45,137 nt of DNA from CAIUPE01 sp037131735 (lineage in GTDB: Bacteria; Pseudomonadota; Alphaproteobacteria; Rhizobiales; Beijerinckiaceae): contig JBAXQM010000022.1 of the NCBI GenBank assembly GCA_037131735.1, positions 1-45,137 of the forward strand, given 5' to 3'. The position numbers and the translations under genes were made by a program. Below, piece after piece: positions 35,152 through 44,761 of this stretch (position 1 is its first letter; each line of letters starts with the position of its first letter). The notes beneath the pieces are model-generated. The model worked only from the letters and a program-made list of their open reading frames with translations. It was not told the DNA's origin and did no database searches.

Positions 35152-37382
35152 GATTTCTCAGATCCTGATTGGTTCTGATCAAGCGGGAAAAACAATCTCA
35201 CACAAGCTCCTCTTTGACCGTCGGGACGATCAAGTAATTCAACGCCGCCACCATGGTCTTCAAGAATCTTTCCCACAATCGCTAAGCCTAAACCCGTACC
35301 TCCTGCCCGCGTTGTCATATAAGGCTCGAGCAATCTTTGCCGTGCTTCGGCGGGGAAACCTTTGCCATTATCGATGATATCAATGGCCACCATGCCAGGC
35401 TTATCAAAGGTCAGCGCAACATCAATTGTTGCCTTGCCCCGTTCTTCAACAGGAACCGCAGCAATTGCTTCCGTTGCGTTTTTAACAATATTGGTCAGCG
35501 CCTGCGCGATCAACCGACGGTCGAAATCAGTCACCACGCGTGTCTGCGGAATATGTTCTGAAAATTGGATTTCCGGATGTCCCACCCGCATCAGGAATAG
35601 AACCTGACGAATGACGGTCACAACATCTTCACGATCAAGTAAAGGTTTCGGCATACGAGCGAAGGAGGAAAACTCGTCGACCATGCGCTTGATGTCATCA
35701 ACTTGGCGGATGATCGTATCCGTGCATTGATCAAAAACTTCGCGATCCTCCAGAATAACTTTTCCGTATTTGCGGCGGATACGCTCGGCAGAAAGTTGAA
35801 TCGGCGTCAATGGATTTTTGATTTCATGCGCAATACGCCGTGCAACGTCAGCCCAGGCCGATGTACGTTGAGCAGTCACTAGATCGGTGATGTCATCAAG
35901 TGTTACAATGACGCCGCCACCCTCTTCGCTTCCTTGTTCGATCGTTACGCGAACCGTGAGTGTACGTTCACGTTCTGCCGTACCAATTGATATCTGACCT
36001 TGAAGTGGTCGGCTAAGGTCACCGAAATCCTCAGGAAAAATATCTTTAAATGCTGGAATTTCCTCAACCAGTTGTTTTCCTTCAAGCGAATTGAGATCGC
36101 GATCAAGCAATTGCTCAGCAGAAGGATTGAGCAGTGTCACGCGCCCGGCTCCATCAAGCCCGATGACACCTGCAGAGACGCCGGATAATACAGCTTCGGT
36201 AAAGCGGCGCCGTTTATCCATGATCACGTTAGCCTTTTGTAAGCCGTCGGTTTGTCGCCCTAGCTCTTCCGTCATTTTGTTGAAGGTATCACTGAGATGT
36301 GCGAGATCGCCTTCACGGGTCGCGACGGGAACGCGCACAGAATAATTTCCCCCTGCAACTTGGTCGGTCGCAAAAATTAATCGACTGATTGGTGCAACGA
36401 GCCAGTTGGCAAAGCTTAATCCGACCCAAACAGCTGAGAGCAGCAAGATCACCGAGATCAATGCATACATACTGGCAAATGCGATCTGCACGCCGAGCTT
36501 TTGTTCAGCTAAAGCATCATAATATCGTGCGGCGAGTTCGGCCTGTTGCGGGAATTGAAGTGCTTTCGGATCAATCGTGCGCGCAACGAGAAGATATTCG
36601 TCATCAAAACCGGGCACCTTCACAAGCGCCCTAAAAATATTGCTGTTCTCCTGAAAAAGACAAATACCGTCCGAGGATTCATTCGCGGCTGCGAATTCCT
36701 CGTCTTTAGGCAGCGCCAAATCCGGTAAAGCGACATTATCGATCCGTTCGGTGATCGACGTGTTTTCTTTCATCAAGATCGCAACGAAGAATCCAAGAAA
36801 ATAAGAGCGTGACCGCATAAATTCCCGGAAGACTTCGCGGTTTTCATCATATACTGGTCGTGCCCTTCCCAAATCCGAGGCCATCAAGCGGACCTCGCGC
36901 CCAATCGAACGGCATTGGAATTCTTGGTAGGCGCGCGCTACACCGACCGATGTTTGCAACAGCTCTTTGATCTGCCCCGAGAATGAAACGTCAATGCCGC
37001 GCTCAAGCGTGAGCCAACCGACAACAGCAACGAGAATGGCCGGCGCAGTCGCCACGAAAGCGAACAGTCCGACGATGCGAACATGCAGCGCTGCGGCCGC
37101 CTGACCGCGTCGGCGTGCGGAAATTAAGCGAGACGCTTCAATGCCGATCACCACCAAGAGAACGGCGATCAAGAAACCATTAACGGCAAAGAGCGTAACA
37201 ACAACATCGCGCGTCGGCACGACAGGTACAAAATTCGCCAGAACCAGAAATGTGGCCATGGCCGAAAGCAAAGCAAGGATAACCGTCGCAACACCAAGGA
37301 AGCTGCGCCAGAACGATGACAGCCGGATACCGGTGCGACGCCCCTCAACAGGCTCCCGCGCCGAAAACCGCATCAATGCCAT
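35148..37382 (-). CDS. ntrY: NtrY sensor histidine kinase
   Basis: About 744 residues, membrane-bound. Several N-terminal membrane helices flank a periplasmic loop, then a HAMP domain (NWLVAPISRLIFATDQVAGG) near residue 310, a PAS domain (GVIGLDGAGRVTLLNPSAEQ) near 410, HisKA with ARRIAHEIKNPLTPIQLSAE, and HATPase with N-box NIVKNATEAI, DNGKGFP and GTGLGLAIVGK. It phosphorylates NtrX. The frame extends to 37445, but the Met at 37382 has GGGAG seven bases before it and is preferred. ntrC ends 102 bases upstream. Confidence 0.95.
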   Translation of the reverse strand: MALMRFSAREPVEGRRTGIRLSSFWRSFLGVATVILALLSAMATFLVLANFVPVVPTRDVVVTLFAVNGFLIAVLLVVIGIEASRLISARRRGQAAAALHVRIVGLFAFVATAPAILVAVVGWLTLERGIDVSFSGQIKELLQTSVGVARAYQEFQCRSIGREVRLMASDLGRARPVYDENREVFREFMRSRSYFLGFFVAILMKENTSITERIDNVALPDLALPKDEEFAAANESSDGICLFQENSNIFRALVKVPGFDDEYLLVARTIDPKALQFPQQAELAARYYDALAEQKLGVQIAFASMYALISVILLLSAVWVGLSFANWLVAPISRLIFATDQVAGGNYSVRVPVATREGDLAHLSDTFNKMTEELGRQTDGLQKANVIMDKRRRFTEAVLSGVSAGVIGLDGAGRVTLLNPSAEQLLDRDLNSLEGKQLVEEIPAFKDIFPEDFGDLSRPLQGQISIGTAERERTLTVRVTIEQGSEEGGGVIVTLDDITDLVTAQRTSAWADVARRIAHEIKNPLTPIQLSAERIRRKYGKVILEDREVFDQCTDTIIRQVDDIKRMVDEFSSFARMPKPLLDREDVVTVIRQVLFLMRVGHPEIQFSEHIPQTRVVTDFDRRLIAQALTNIVKNATEAIAAVPVEERGKATIDVALTFDKPGMVAIDIIDNGKGFPAEARQRLLEPYMTTRAGGTGLGLAIVGKILEDHGGGVELLDRPDGQRGACVRLFFPLDQNQSGSEKS

Positions 37383-37484
37383 GGGTGTAACTCCCGAAAA
37401 CCCGCCAAGCGTATAGCCGTGCTCACCACTGATGCAATAGTGCAACAGTAGCGATAAGCAACTGAAAAATCGAGACTGTGGGGT

Positions 37485-38927
37485 CTAGCGAAGCGTTCGA
37501 ATGATCCTCAGATCGAGATCTTTGATCTTTTTTCGCAACGTATTGCGATTAACGCCTAAAAGCTCGGCCGCTTTGATCTGATTGCCGCGTGTGGCTGCAA
37601 GGGTTGCATTAATCAAAGGCTCCTCTACTTCGCGAAGAATCCGATGGTAAAGGCCAGGGGGCGGTAATTCCCCTTTGAACTTGGCAAAATAGGAATCGAG
37701 ATGCTGTTCGACAGACTCCATTAAGCTTTTGGGAGTTACGGCGGGAGCATCTAGCGACGTAGTTTGGGGCGCCTCAGTTAATTCCGCCGCCACCAAAGGC
37801 TCAGTAATCGTTTCTTGCGGCGATAAGGCAGCAAGACGCCTGATCATATTCTCAAGCTCGCGCACATTGCCGGGCCAGCGATGTCGTTTCAAACGTTCAA
37901 GCGCAGCCGAGTCGATTTGCTTTTTGGGCAATCCTTCCTTTTCGGCGAGCGTAAAGAAATGCCGAACGAGATCGGGAAGATCTTCGATACGTTCCCGCAG
38001 AGGTGGCAAACGCAACGGCACAACATTTAGACGAAAGAACAAATCTTCGCGGAAAAGCCCTTGTTGAATGGCTTGTCGCAAATCCTTGTTTGTTGCTGCG
38101 ATGATGCGAACATCCGTCTTAATCGACGATCGCCCCCCAATGCTCGTATACTCGCCCTCTTGTAAGACGCGTAGCAATCGCGTTTGCGCTTCCATTGGCA
38201 TATCGCCAATTTCATCGAGAAAGAGCGTGCCGCCTTCTGCTTGCTCAAAACGTCCCGTCGCACGGCTTACAGCACCGGTAAATGAACCCTTCTCATGACC
38301 GAACAATTCGCTCTCAATGAGATCGCGCGGAATAGCAGCCATATTGACGGCAACAAAAGGACCATTGCGTCGCTTGCCATAATCGTGGAGCGCGCGGGCG
38401 ACGAGTTCTTTACCTGTTCCCGATTCACCATTGATCATCACGGTAAGGTCTGTCGACATCAAGCGCGCCATCGAACGGTAAAGTTCCTGCATCGCGGGCG
38501 AACGGCCAACGAGCGGAATATCTTCTGTTGTGGCGTCAGCATGCGGTCGAACGATCTCGCGCGGGCGCGTCAACGCGCGACCAATGACAGCAAGAAGTTC
38601 CTTAAGATCAAAGGGCTTCGGTAGATATTCATAGGCGCCACGCTCAGACGCACGTATGGCGGTCATGAATGTGTTTTGTGCGCTCATCACAATGATCGGA
38701 AGATCGGGACGAAGTTTCTTTATTCTGGGCAACAGATCAAAGGCGTTCTCGTCAGGCATCACCACATCGGTGACAACCAGATCACCCTGCCCTTCGGATA
38801 TCCACCGCCAAAGGGTCGAGGCTTGCCCCGTAACTCGCACGTCGTAGCCGGCACGCCCTAAAGCTTGATTGAGCACCGTCCGGATCGCGGCATCATCATC
38901 CGCTACGAGAATTGTCCCGTTCGCCAT
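37485..38927 (-). CDS. ntrC: Nitrogen regulator NtrC (sigma-54 activator)
   Basis: About 480 residues. The receiver domain has phospho-Asp in VVTDVVMPDEN near residue 54. The AAA+ domain has Walker A NGESGTGKEL and Walker B GGTLFLDEIGDMP, and the sigma-54 loop is GSFTGA, a Ser variant of GAFTGA. The C-terminal Fis-type HTH is IKAAELLGVNRNTLRKKI. NtrC drives sigma-54 transcription of nitrogen-scavenging genes. A GTG at 38930 directly precedes the ATG at 38927; either could be used. It follows ntrB with no real gap. Confidence 0.96.
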   Translation of the reverse strand: MANGTILVADDDAAIRTVLNQALGRAGYDVRVTGQASTLWRWISEGQGDLVVTDVVMPDENAFDLLPRIKKLRPDLPIIVMSAQNTFMTAIRASERGAYEYLPKPFDLKELLAVIGRALTRPREIVRPHADATTEDIPLVGRSPAMQELYRSMARLMSTDLTVMINGESGTGKELVARALHDYGKRRNGPFVAVNMAAIPRDLIESELFGHEKGSFTGAVSRATGRFEQAEGGTLFLDEIGDMPMEAQTRLLRVLQEGEYTSIGGRSSIKTDVRIIAATNKDLRQAIQQGLFREDLFFRLNVVPLRLPPLRERIEDLPDLVRHFFTLAEKEGLPKKQIDSAALERLKRHRWPGNVRELENMIRRLAALSPQETITEPLVAAELTEAPQTTSLDAPAVTPKSLMESVEQHLDSYFAKFKGELPPPGLYHRILREVEEPLINATLAATRGNQIKAAELLGVNRNTLRKKIKDLDLRIIRTLR

Positions 38928-38930
38928 CAC

Positions 38931-40073
38931 TTAACCATCAATTTCTGCACGCCGGCCATCACGTGCTGAATGCATAGACAAGAGAACTCTGAACACCGTG
39001 CGTCGTGGCAGCGAGTCGCATTCGACAATGCCCCCATGATCACGGATGATCTTCGACACCAAAGCAAGACCGAGGCCAGACCCTGTAGACTTAGTCGTCA
39101 CAAAGGGATCAAAAAGCGTTTGGACGATGTCGTGGGGCACGCCCGGTCCGTTATCCTTGACGGTAATTTCGAGCGGCAAAGCGATGCGCTCGCGCGAGCC
39201 GGGTGTTGCGATTTTCACGCCCGGACGAAAAGCAGTCGATAACTCGATCGTACCATCAACAGCATCCGGCCCAATCGCTTCTGCAGCATTTTTGACCAAA
39301 TTTAAAAACACCTGAATGAGTTGATCGCGACTGCCACTGATGGGTGGCAATGACGGATCATAAGTCTCATTAAACCTTATGTGACGGGCGAATCCAGATG
39401 TTGCGAGGCGTTTCACATGTTCGAGCACACTATGAATATTCACAGGCTCACGTTCAACCGGACGTTCGTCAGAAAAATCTTCGAAACGTTCTACGAGCTT
39501 CACAATGCGATCCGTCTCATCGCAAATTAAGCGGAGCAATTCGCGATCGGACTCCTCAACGGTTGCTTCCAATAATTGCGCCGCGCCGCGGATACCCGAG
39601 AGCGGATTCTTGATTTCATGAGCGAGCATAGACCCCATCGCCGAAATCGACCGAGCAGCGCCGCGATGGCTCAATTGCCTGTCTATTTTTTCAGCAATTG
39701 TCTTTTCTTGAAGCATAATTACAATGTCGCCCGGCTGATCAGTCGACGGCGTCGCATAGAGATCGACAATCTTGTCCTGCCCGATGCGCGGGGTTCCGAC
39801 ATCAACACGATATTCGCTCATGCTGCCGCCATGCGTGCGCACAGCGTCAACCATAGACAGAACGGGGGAGCCGAAGGGCACGAGTTCAGCGAGCGTGAAG
39901 CGGTTCAACATGGACGCACTCATTTGTAGAAACGCTTGCGCTGCCAAATTTGCTTCAACAATGCGGTTATCTTTGTCGATAACGATCACCGGCAAAGGCA
40001 GTGCATTTAATATGGCGTCTGAGCGCGGCTCTGCGGCCGGTATTGAGTTGACCGCTTTAAGAAGGGCCGTCAT
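38931..40073 (-). CDS. ntrB: Nitrogen sensor kinase NtrB
   Basis: A 380-residue soluble histidine kinase. The N-terminal PAS domain (NALPLPVIVIDKDNRIVEAN) covers about 20-130. The phospho-acceptor His is in SMLAHEIKNPLSGIRGAAQL, and the ATP-binding site is NLVKNAAEAI, DNGPGVP and GSGLGLALVSK. No membrane helix is present. NtrB phosphorylates or dephosphorylates NtrC under control of the PII protein. Its start overlaps the dusB stop (ATGA), giving the classic dusB(nifR3)-ntrB-ntrC operon. Confidence 0.96.
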   Translation of the reverse strand: MTALLKAVNSIPAAEPRSDAILNALPLPVIVIDKDNRIVEANLAAQAFLQMSASMLNRFTLAELVPFGSPVLSMVDAVRTHGGSMSEYRVDVGTPRIGQDKIVDLYATPSTDQPGDIVIMLQEKTIAEKIDRQLSHRGAARSISAMGSMLAHEIKNPLSGIRGAAQLLEATVEESDRELLRLICDETDRIVKLVERFEDFSDERPVEREPVNIHSVLEHVKRLATSGFARHIRFNETYDPSLPPISGSRDQLIQVFLNLVKNAAEAIGPDAVDGTIELSTAFRPGVKIATPGSRERIALPLEITVKDNGPGVPHDIVQTLFDPFVTTKSTGSGLGLALVSKIIRDHGGIVECDSLPRRTVFRVLLSMHSARDGRRAEIDG

Positions 40074-41077
40074 GCCGCTTCCTTTCGATCAATCGTGCTG
40101 TAAAGCCGTGCAAGTCGTTTTGAAACCACATGATGATCATGCGACGTCAAAAGCTCCAAGCGCTCTGCATCAGACCATTGAGCACCAAGAGAGACCGCAT
40201 CATCAAGATAGGCCGCAAGATGTTTGCGCGCATGACGAATGCCCGTCTCAATTCCGAAGAGAGACAATAAATCATCATAATGTTCGGAAACGGCTTCTTG
40301 GCGCCGGTCAATCGGTGTTTCGATATAGGCTTCGCCTGCAAGCGCTTTTGCGATTTGCCCGACCAGCCAAGGCTGGCCAAGTGACGCGCGGCCAATCATC
40401 ACGCCATCCGCTTTTGAGGCTGAGAGAATAGCGTTTGCATCTGCTAAAGTGTGGCAATCGCCATTCGCGATGACGGGAAGAGATACAGCGTTTTTAACGA
40501 CCGCTATCGCGTTCCAATCAGCTTGGCCTTTGTAGAATTGGCAGCGAGTACGCCCGTGAACCGTAATCCAGGCGACACCATGCGCTTCCGCGCGGCGCGC
40601 AAGGTCAGGCGCGTTTAATGAACCGTCATCCCAGCCTAACCGCATCTTGACCGTCACCGGCAAAAACGTGGCGCTACGCACCGCTTCGATCAGCCGTTCG
40701 GCCAAATCGAGATCCCGCATGAGAGCGGAGCCGGCATATCCCCCTGTCACCTTCTTCGCGGGGCATCCCATATTGATATCGATGATTTGCGCGCCCGAAG
40801 CCTCGGCCAGTTTGGCCGCATCCGCCATCCATTGGGGATCCCGCCCGGCAAGCTGCACAATATGGCAGTCAATCCCTTCGCCCTCTGCGCGCACGCGGCT
40901 TTCCTCGGAGCCTCGAACATAGTCGTCCGACGCCACCATCTCGGAAACGACGAAAGAGGCGCCGAAACGGCGCGCAATCCGACGCATACTCACATCGGTT
41001 ACCCCCGACATGGGCGCTAAAGCGGCGACAGGAGCCGAATTTCCGGCTCCTATGGCTAATGGAAGATGTGATTGCAT
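40070..41077 (-). CDS. dusB: tRNA-dihydrouridine synthase DusB
   Basis: A 335-residue FMN enzyme (historically NifR3) that reduces uridine to dihydrouridine in the tRNA D-loop. The FMN barrel starts with APVAALAPMSGVTDVSMRRI. The catalytic Cys lies in INMGCPAKKVTGGYAGSAL near residue 105. VHGRTRCQFYKGQADW and IANGDCHT with MIGRASLGQPW complete the pattern. It heads the ntr operon, so ntrBC expression depends at least partly on the dusB promoter region at 41078-41221, where I see no sigma-54 site. Confidence 0.96.
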   Translation of the reverse strand: MQSHLPLAIGAGNSAPVAALAPMSGVTDVSMRRIARRFGASFVVSEMVASDDYVRGSEESRVRAEGEGIDCHIVQLAGRDPQWMADAAKLAEASGAQIIDINMGCPAKKVTGGYAGSALMRDLDLAERLIEAVRSATFLPVTVKMRLGWDDGSLNAPDLARRAEAHGVAWITVHGRTRCQFYKGQADWNAIAVVKNAVSLPVIANGDCHTLADANAILSASKADGVMIGRASLGQPWLVGQIAKALAGEAYIETPIDRRQEAVSEHYDDLLSLFGIETGIRHARKHLAAYLDDAVSLGAQWSDAERLELLTSHDHHVVSKRLARLYSTIDRKEAA

Positions 41078-41221
41078 AAAATATAGGCAAAGGAAAAGGA
41101 TGCCTAATATTTAAACGGACGACGCTTCGAGGGCAAACAAAAAATACACAAAGTTTGGAAGTTGTATTTGAAGACCCCTCAGATCCGTTGACGATTTGGG
41201 GAAAAATCGCAACAAAGTGAA

Positions 41222-42442
41222 ATGACTTCGCTGATCAGCGTCCCCGACAGAATTTCCGTGGCGGCACTCCTCGTAGCCGCCGGGCGCGGATTACGCGCGG
41301 GCCTTGATATTCCCAAGCAATATCTCGATCTCGCGGGCGAGACGATGCTTACACGCTCGATCCGTGCCCTTGCCGCCGATAAGCGCGTGAAGCAAATCCT
41401 CTGCGTTATCCATCCCGATGATCGTGCGCGCTATCACGATGCAATCAAGCCGCTTCCCTCTGATATCAAAGCGCGACTGGTTGAACCGGCGCTCGGTGGG
41501 GCGACCCGCCAAGAGTCAGGCAAAGCGGGTCTTGAAGCGCTCGCACAATCCAATAAACCGCCCGATATTATTTTGGTCCACGATGCCGCGCGGCCTTTTG
41601 CGAGCGAAGCGTTGATCGCGCGCAGTATTGAAAGTGCATATCTCAAAGGTGCGGCCATTCCCGGCATCTCAGTGATCGATACAATCAAAAAGACCGATCT
41701 CTCCGGTGTCATCACCGATACGCCCCCGCGTCGTGATCTCCGTGCAGTGCAAACACCACAAGCGTTCAAATTTGATATTCTCTTGAAGGCGCATCGCTCT
41801 GCTCTTTCCGCGAAAGATATTGAATTTACCGATGACGCTTCGATTGCCGAATGGGCTGGCCATAAGGTTCATGTTTTCGAAGGTGAACCGGATAATATCA
41901 AAGTAACAACGCCAGAAGATGTGAGCGAAGCGCGGCTTCGTATCGCCGGACCACGCGAGATCAGAACCGGCATCGGTTATGATGTTCATGCATTTGAAGC
42001 CGGTGATCATGTTGTCTTGGGCGGTGTAAAAATTCCCTTTACGCAGAAACTCAAAGGTCATTCGGATGCTGATGTCGGACTTCATGCATTGACGGACGCG
42101 ATTTTCGGGGCGCTCGCTGATGGTGATATCGGGTCGCATTTTCCGCCTTCCGATATGAAATGGAAGAATGCGAACTCCGCACTATTCTTGACCTATGCGG
42201 TTGAGCGGGTGAAAGCGCGCGGTGGGCAGATCAAACATCTTGATCTCACTTTTATCTGCGAAGCCCCTAAAATCGGCCCTCATCGTGATGCGATCCGCGC
42301 GCGCATTGCTGAGATCTGTACTATAAAAATATCCCGCGTCGGTGTTAAAGCGACCACGACTGAGCAATTAGGATTTACGGGTCGTGGCGAAGGCATAGCC
42401 GCGCAAGCCATTGCAACAATCGAACTTCCCGAAGACGCATGA
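41222..42442 (+). CDS. ispDF: Bifunctional IspD/IspF enzyme of the MEP pathway
   Basis: A 406-residue fusion. The N-terminal IspD (about 1-235) has AALLVAAGRGLRAGLDIPKQ and VLVHDAARPF-type residues (ILVHDAARPF), and makes CDP-methylerythritol. The C-terminal IspF (about 245-406) has RTGIGYDVHAFEAGDHVVLG, LKGHSDADVGLHALTDAI and GRGEGIAAQAIA, and forms the cyclic diphosphate. These are steps three and five of isoprenoid precursor synthesis. The fusion is normal in many alphaproteobacteria. Its stop overlaps the cinA start (ATGA), and it diverges from dusB. Confidence 0.96.
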   Translation: MTSLISVPDRISVAALLVAAGRGLRAGLDIPKQYLDLAGETMLTRSIRALAADKRVKQILCVIHPDDRARYHDAIKPLPSDIKARLVEPALGGATRQESGKAGLEALAQSNKPPDIILVHDAARPFASEALIARSIESAYLKGAAIPGISVIDTIKKTDLSGVITDTPPRRDLRAVQTPQAFKFDILLKAHRSALSAKDIEFTDDASIAEWAGHKVHVFEGEPDNIKVTTPEDVSEARLRIAGPREIRTGIGYDVHAFEAGDHVVLGGVKIPFTQKLKGHSDADVGLHALTDAIFGALADGDIGSHFPPSDMKWKNANSALFLTYAVERVKARGGQIKHLDLTFICEAPKIGPHRDAIRARIAEICTIKISRVGVKATTTEQLGFTGRGEGIAAQAIATIELPEDA

Positions 42443-42927
42443 GCGATCTTGCGGCAAAGCTCGTTCAAGCAGCGAGCACTAAGCGCGTCATGATCGCAAC
42501 AGCTGAATCATGTACAGGTGGTTTGGTTTCAGCGGCTATCACGGATATTGCCGGATCTTCTGCCATTTTTGATCGTGGCTTTGTGACCTATTCCAACGAA
42601 GCAAAAGCGGAACTCTTAGGCGTATCACCTTCGTTGATCGATCAGCATGGCGCGGTAAGCAAGAACGTCGCCAGTGCAATGGCTGAGGGTGCGTTAAAAA
42701 ATACACGCGCATCCATCAGTGTTGCGCTTACAGGTATTGCGGGGCCAGGCGGCGGAAGTGTTGAGAAGCCCGTCGGCCTTGTGCATATCGCCACGTCAGT
42801 CAAAGACTCTGATACGATTCACTTTGAAAAACACTTTGGAAATATCTCAAGAGACGAGATTCGCCGTGCGGCTGTTGAAGCGGCGCTCGAAGCGCTTCTT
42901 GAACGCGTAGAAACTATTTTAACATAA
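42439..42927 (+). CDS. CinA C-terminal-domain protein (nicotinamide nucleotide amidase, PncC-like)
   Basis: A 162-residue stand-alone CinA C-terminal domain. The signature is ATAESCTGGLVSAAITDIAGSS near residue 16 (catalytic Ser/Lys region), with the ALTGIAGPGGGSVEKPVGLV block near 97. Such proteins deamidate NMN in pyridine-nucleotide recycling. The N-terminal COG1058 domain of full CinA is absent, which is normal for PncC. It overlaps ispDF by four bases. Confidence 0.92.
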   Translation: MSDLAAKLVQAASTKRVMIATAESCTGGLVSAAITDIAGSSAIFDRGFVTYSNEAKAELLGVSPSLIDQHGAVSKNVASAMAEGALKNTRASISVALTGIAGPGGGSVEKPVGLVHIATSVKDSDTIHFEKHFGNISRDEIRRAAVEAALEALLERVETILT

Positions 42928-42953
42928 TGAAGAGTTAGTGAGGAAACCAATCT

Positions 42954-43274
42954 ATGGCTGATAAAATTATTCTTCGAAATCCCGACAATGGATTACTCGC
43001 CTCAGCCTATATCGGCTTTTCATGGACGACATTGATCTTTGGGAGCTTTCCGGCACTCTTTCGTGGCGATTTCATTACATTCGTTGGCGCATTCGTCATA
43101 TATTTCATTCTTGCCCTCACTTCATATGGCGTGTTGGCGTTCATTGCCTCGCTCATCTGGGCATTTCTTTACAACAAATATCATGCTCGAAAACTCATTG
43201 AGCGCGGCTATCGCATTCAATCGGGCGACCCACAGGCCGAGCGGGCAAGACGCGTCTGGAAAATCACCGAATAA
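42954..43274 (+). CDS. Small membrane protein, DUF2628-like
   Basis: A 106-residue protein with two or three hydrophobic segments: ASAYIGFSWTTLIFGSFPAL (15-35) and a long stretch at about 42-75 (FVGAFVIYFILALTSYGVLA, then FIASLIWAFLYN). A basic tail follows, KYHARKLIERGYRIQ. This pattern resembles DUF2628/HrgC-type small inner-membrane proteins, in which the second half ends in an RGY motif. Function is unknown. It follows cinA by 26 bases and is convergent with ratA, six bases apart. Confidence 0.7.
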   Translation: MADKIILRNPDNGLLASAYIGFSWTTLIFGSFPALFRGDFITFVGAFVIYFILALTSYGVLAFIASLIWAFLYNKYHARKLIERGYRIQSGDPQAERARRVWKITE

Positions 43275-43280
43275 GATTTT

Positions 43281-43745
43281 TTATGCGGGAGCTTTGCGGG
43301 TGCCGTAAACAACACCGGCACGCTCAACAAACGCATCGGAAAATTTCCGAAAGGCCGTATCAAACATAGCGCCCATCAATAAACCGAGCATGCGCGACTT
43401 GAACTGATAATCGATAAAAAATTCGACGCGTGTACCTGAATTTTCGGGCACAAAACTCCACCGATTTTGCATATGGCTAAAGGGGCCATCAACATATTCA
43501 ACGAGAATCTTCATCGCTGCAGGATCCAATGTGACGCGCGATGTGAAGGTTTCGCGAATGGCTTTATAGCCAATGGTCATATCCGCGATGAGCATCTCGC
43601 GCCCATCATCAAGTATATTCCGACGCCTAACTTTTAACGCCTCGCAAAGTGGTAAAAATTCCGGATAGCGCTCGACATCGGCGACAAGCGCGAACATGTC
43701 TTCGGGCACATAGCCGACGCTACGGGACGATTGAAAAATTGGCAT
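43281..43745 (-). CDS. RatA/Coq10-type START-domain protein
   Basis: A 154-residue single START/polyketide-cyclase-fold protein. It begins with SRSVGYVPEDMFALVADVER and YPEFLPLCEA, the family hallmark, and continues with the GPFSHMQNRWSF and VEFFIDYQFKSRML blocks. Relatives are Coq10, which binds ubiquinone and supports respiration, and RatA. Next to lipA and lpdA, as in many alphaproteobacteria, a role in respiratory quinone handling is more likely than toxicity. It starts nine bases after lipA. Confidence 0.9.
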   Translation of the reverse strand: MPIFQSSRSVGYVPEDMFALVADVERYPEFLPLCEALKVRRRNILDDGREMLIADMTIGYKAIRETFTSRVTLDPAAMKILVEYVDGPFSHMQNRWSFVPENSGTRVEFFIDYQFKSRMLGLLMGAMFDTAFRKFSDAFVERAGVVYGTRKAPA

Positions 43746-43754
43746 TGCAGTAAA

Positions 43755-44726
43755 TCAGCGACCAAGTTGCTTTTCACGCGCTGCACGAAGCCGCGCAAAA
43801 TCCTCTCCCGCATGATGCGACGAGCGCGTCAAAGGTGAAGACGAGACCAGCAAGAAACCCTTTGTATAGGCAATCGTTTCATAGGCTTTGAATTGGTCGG
43901 GATGAATATAGTCGATCACGGCGTGATGTTTTTTGGTTGGCTGCAAATATTGGCCGATAGTCAAAAAATCGACTTCGGCCGAGCGCAGATCATCCATCAA
44001 TTGCAAGACTTCGTTACGCTCTTCGCCAAGCCCGACCATTATACCGGATTTTGTAAAGATCGACGGATCGAGCTCTTTCACGCGTTGCAAAAGCCGGATC
44101 GAATGGAAGTAACGCGCTCCGGGGCGCACAGTGAGATAATTTGACGGAACGGTTTCAAGATTATGATTGAACACATCCGGCTTCGCTTTGACGACGATTT
44201 CAAGCGCGCCCTCTTTACGCAAGAAATCCGGCGTCAAAATTTCAATTGTTGTTTGGGGCGAACGCGCACGAATGGCGAGAATGACATCGGCAAAATGTTG
44301 TGCGCCACCGTCGGCCAAATCATCGCGATCCACTGATGTGATCACAACATGGGTCAACCCAAGTTTGGCAACAGCGTCCGCAATTTTTTCGGGTTCGCGC
44401 TGATCAAGCGCGTCGGGTAGTCCCGTTTTCACATTGCAGAATGAACAAGCACGCGTGCAGGTGTCGCCCATAATCATGAAAGTCGCGTGCTTCTTTTCCC
44501 AGCATTCGCCGACATTGGGGCAGCTCGCCTCTTCACACACGGTGACGAGTTTATGCTCTTTCACAATTTTGTTGGTTTCAGCCCATTTTGGTGAGCCGGG
44601 TGCTTTCGCGCGAATCCATTCCGGCTTGCGCTGGATCGGATTATCCGGTCGATGCGCTTTCTCGGGATGACGCAGATCGCCCTTTTTGCGGGGATCATCC
44701 TTCAAAAGATCGATTACGGCCGGCAT
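43755..44726 (-). CDS. lipA: Lipoyl synthase
   Basis: A 323-residue radical-SAM enzyme that inserts two sulfurs into octanoyl groups on lipoyl domains. The auxiliary cluster cysteines are in CEEASCPNVGECW near residue 63, and the SAM cluster motif is CTRACSFCNVKTG near residue 90. The C-terminal RSSHHAGEDF contains the conserved Ser ligand of the auxiliary cluster. It lies 35 bases downstream of the dihydrolipoamide dehydrogenase gene, whose partner complexes need lipoate. Confidence 0.97.
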   Translation of the reverse strand: MPAVIDLLKDDPRKKGDLRHPEKAHRPDNPIQRKPEWIRAKAPGSPKWAETNKIVKEHKLVTVCEEASCPNVGECWEKKHATFMIMGDTCTRACSFCNVKTGLPDALDQREPEKIADAVAKLGLTHVVITSVDRDDLADGGAQHFADVILAIRARSPQTTIEILTPDFLRKEGALEIVVKAKPDVFNHNLETVPSNYLTVRPGARYFHSIRLLQRVKELDPSIFTKSGIMVGLGEERNEVLQLMDDLRSAEVDFLTIGQYLQPTKKHHAVIDYIHPDQFKAYETIAYTKGFLLVSSSPLTRSSHHAGEDFARLRAAREKQLGR

Positions 44727-44761
44727 TGTCGCTCACTCCTCAGACGGGGCTAACCCTCGCG

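Noticed and set aside
41078..41221. Possible sigma-54 promoter upstream of dusB-ntrBC
   Set aside because: No GG/GC pair at -24/-12 spacing could be found on the minus strand.
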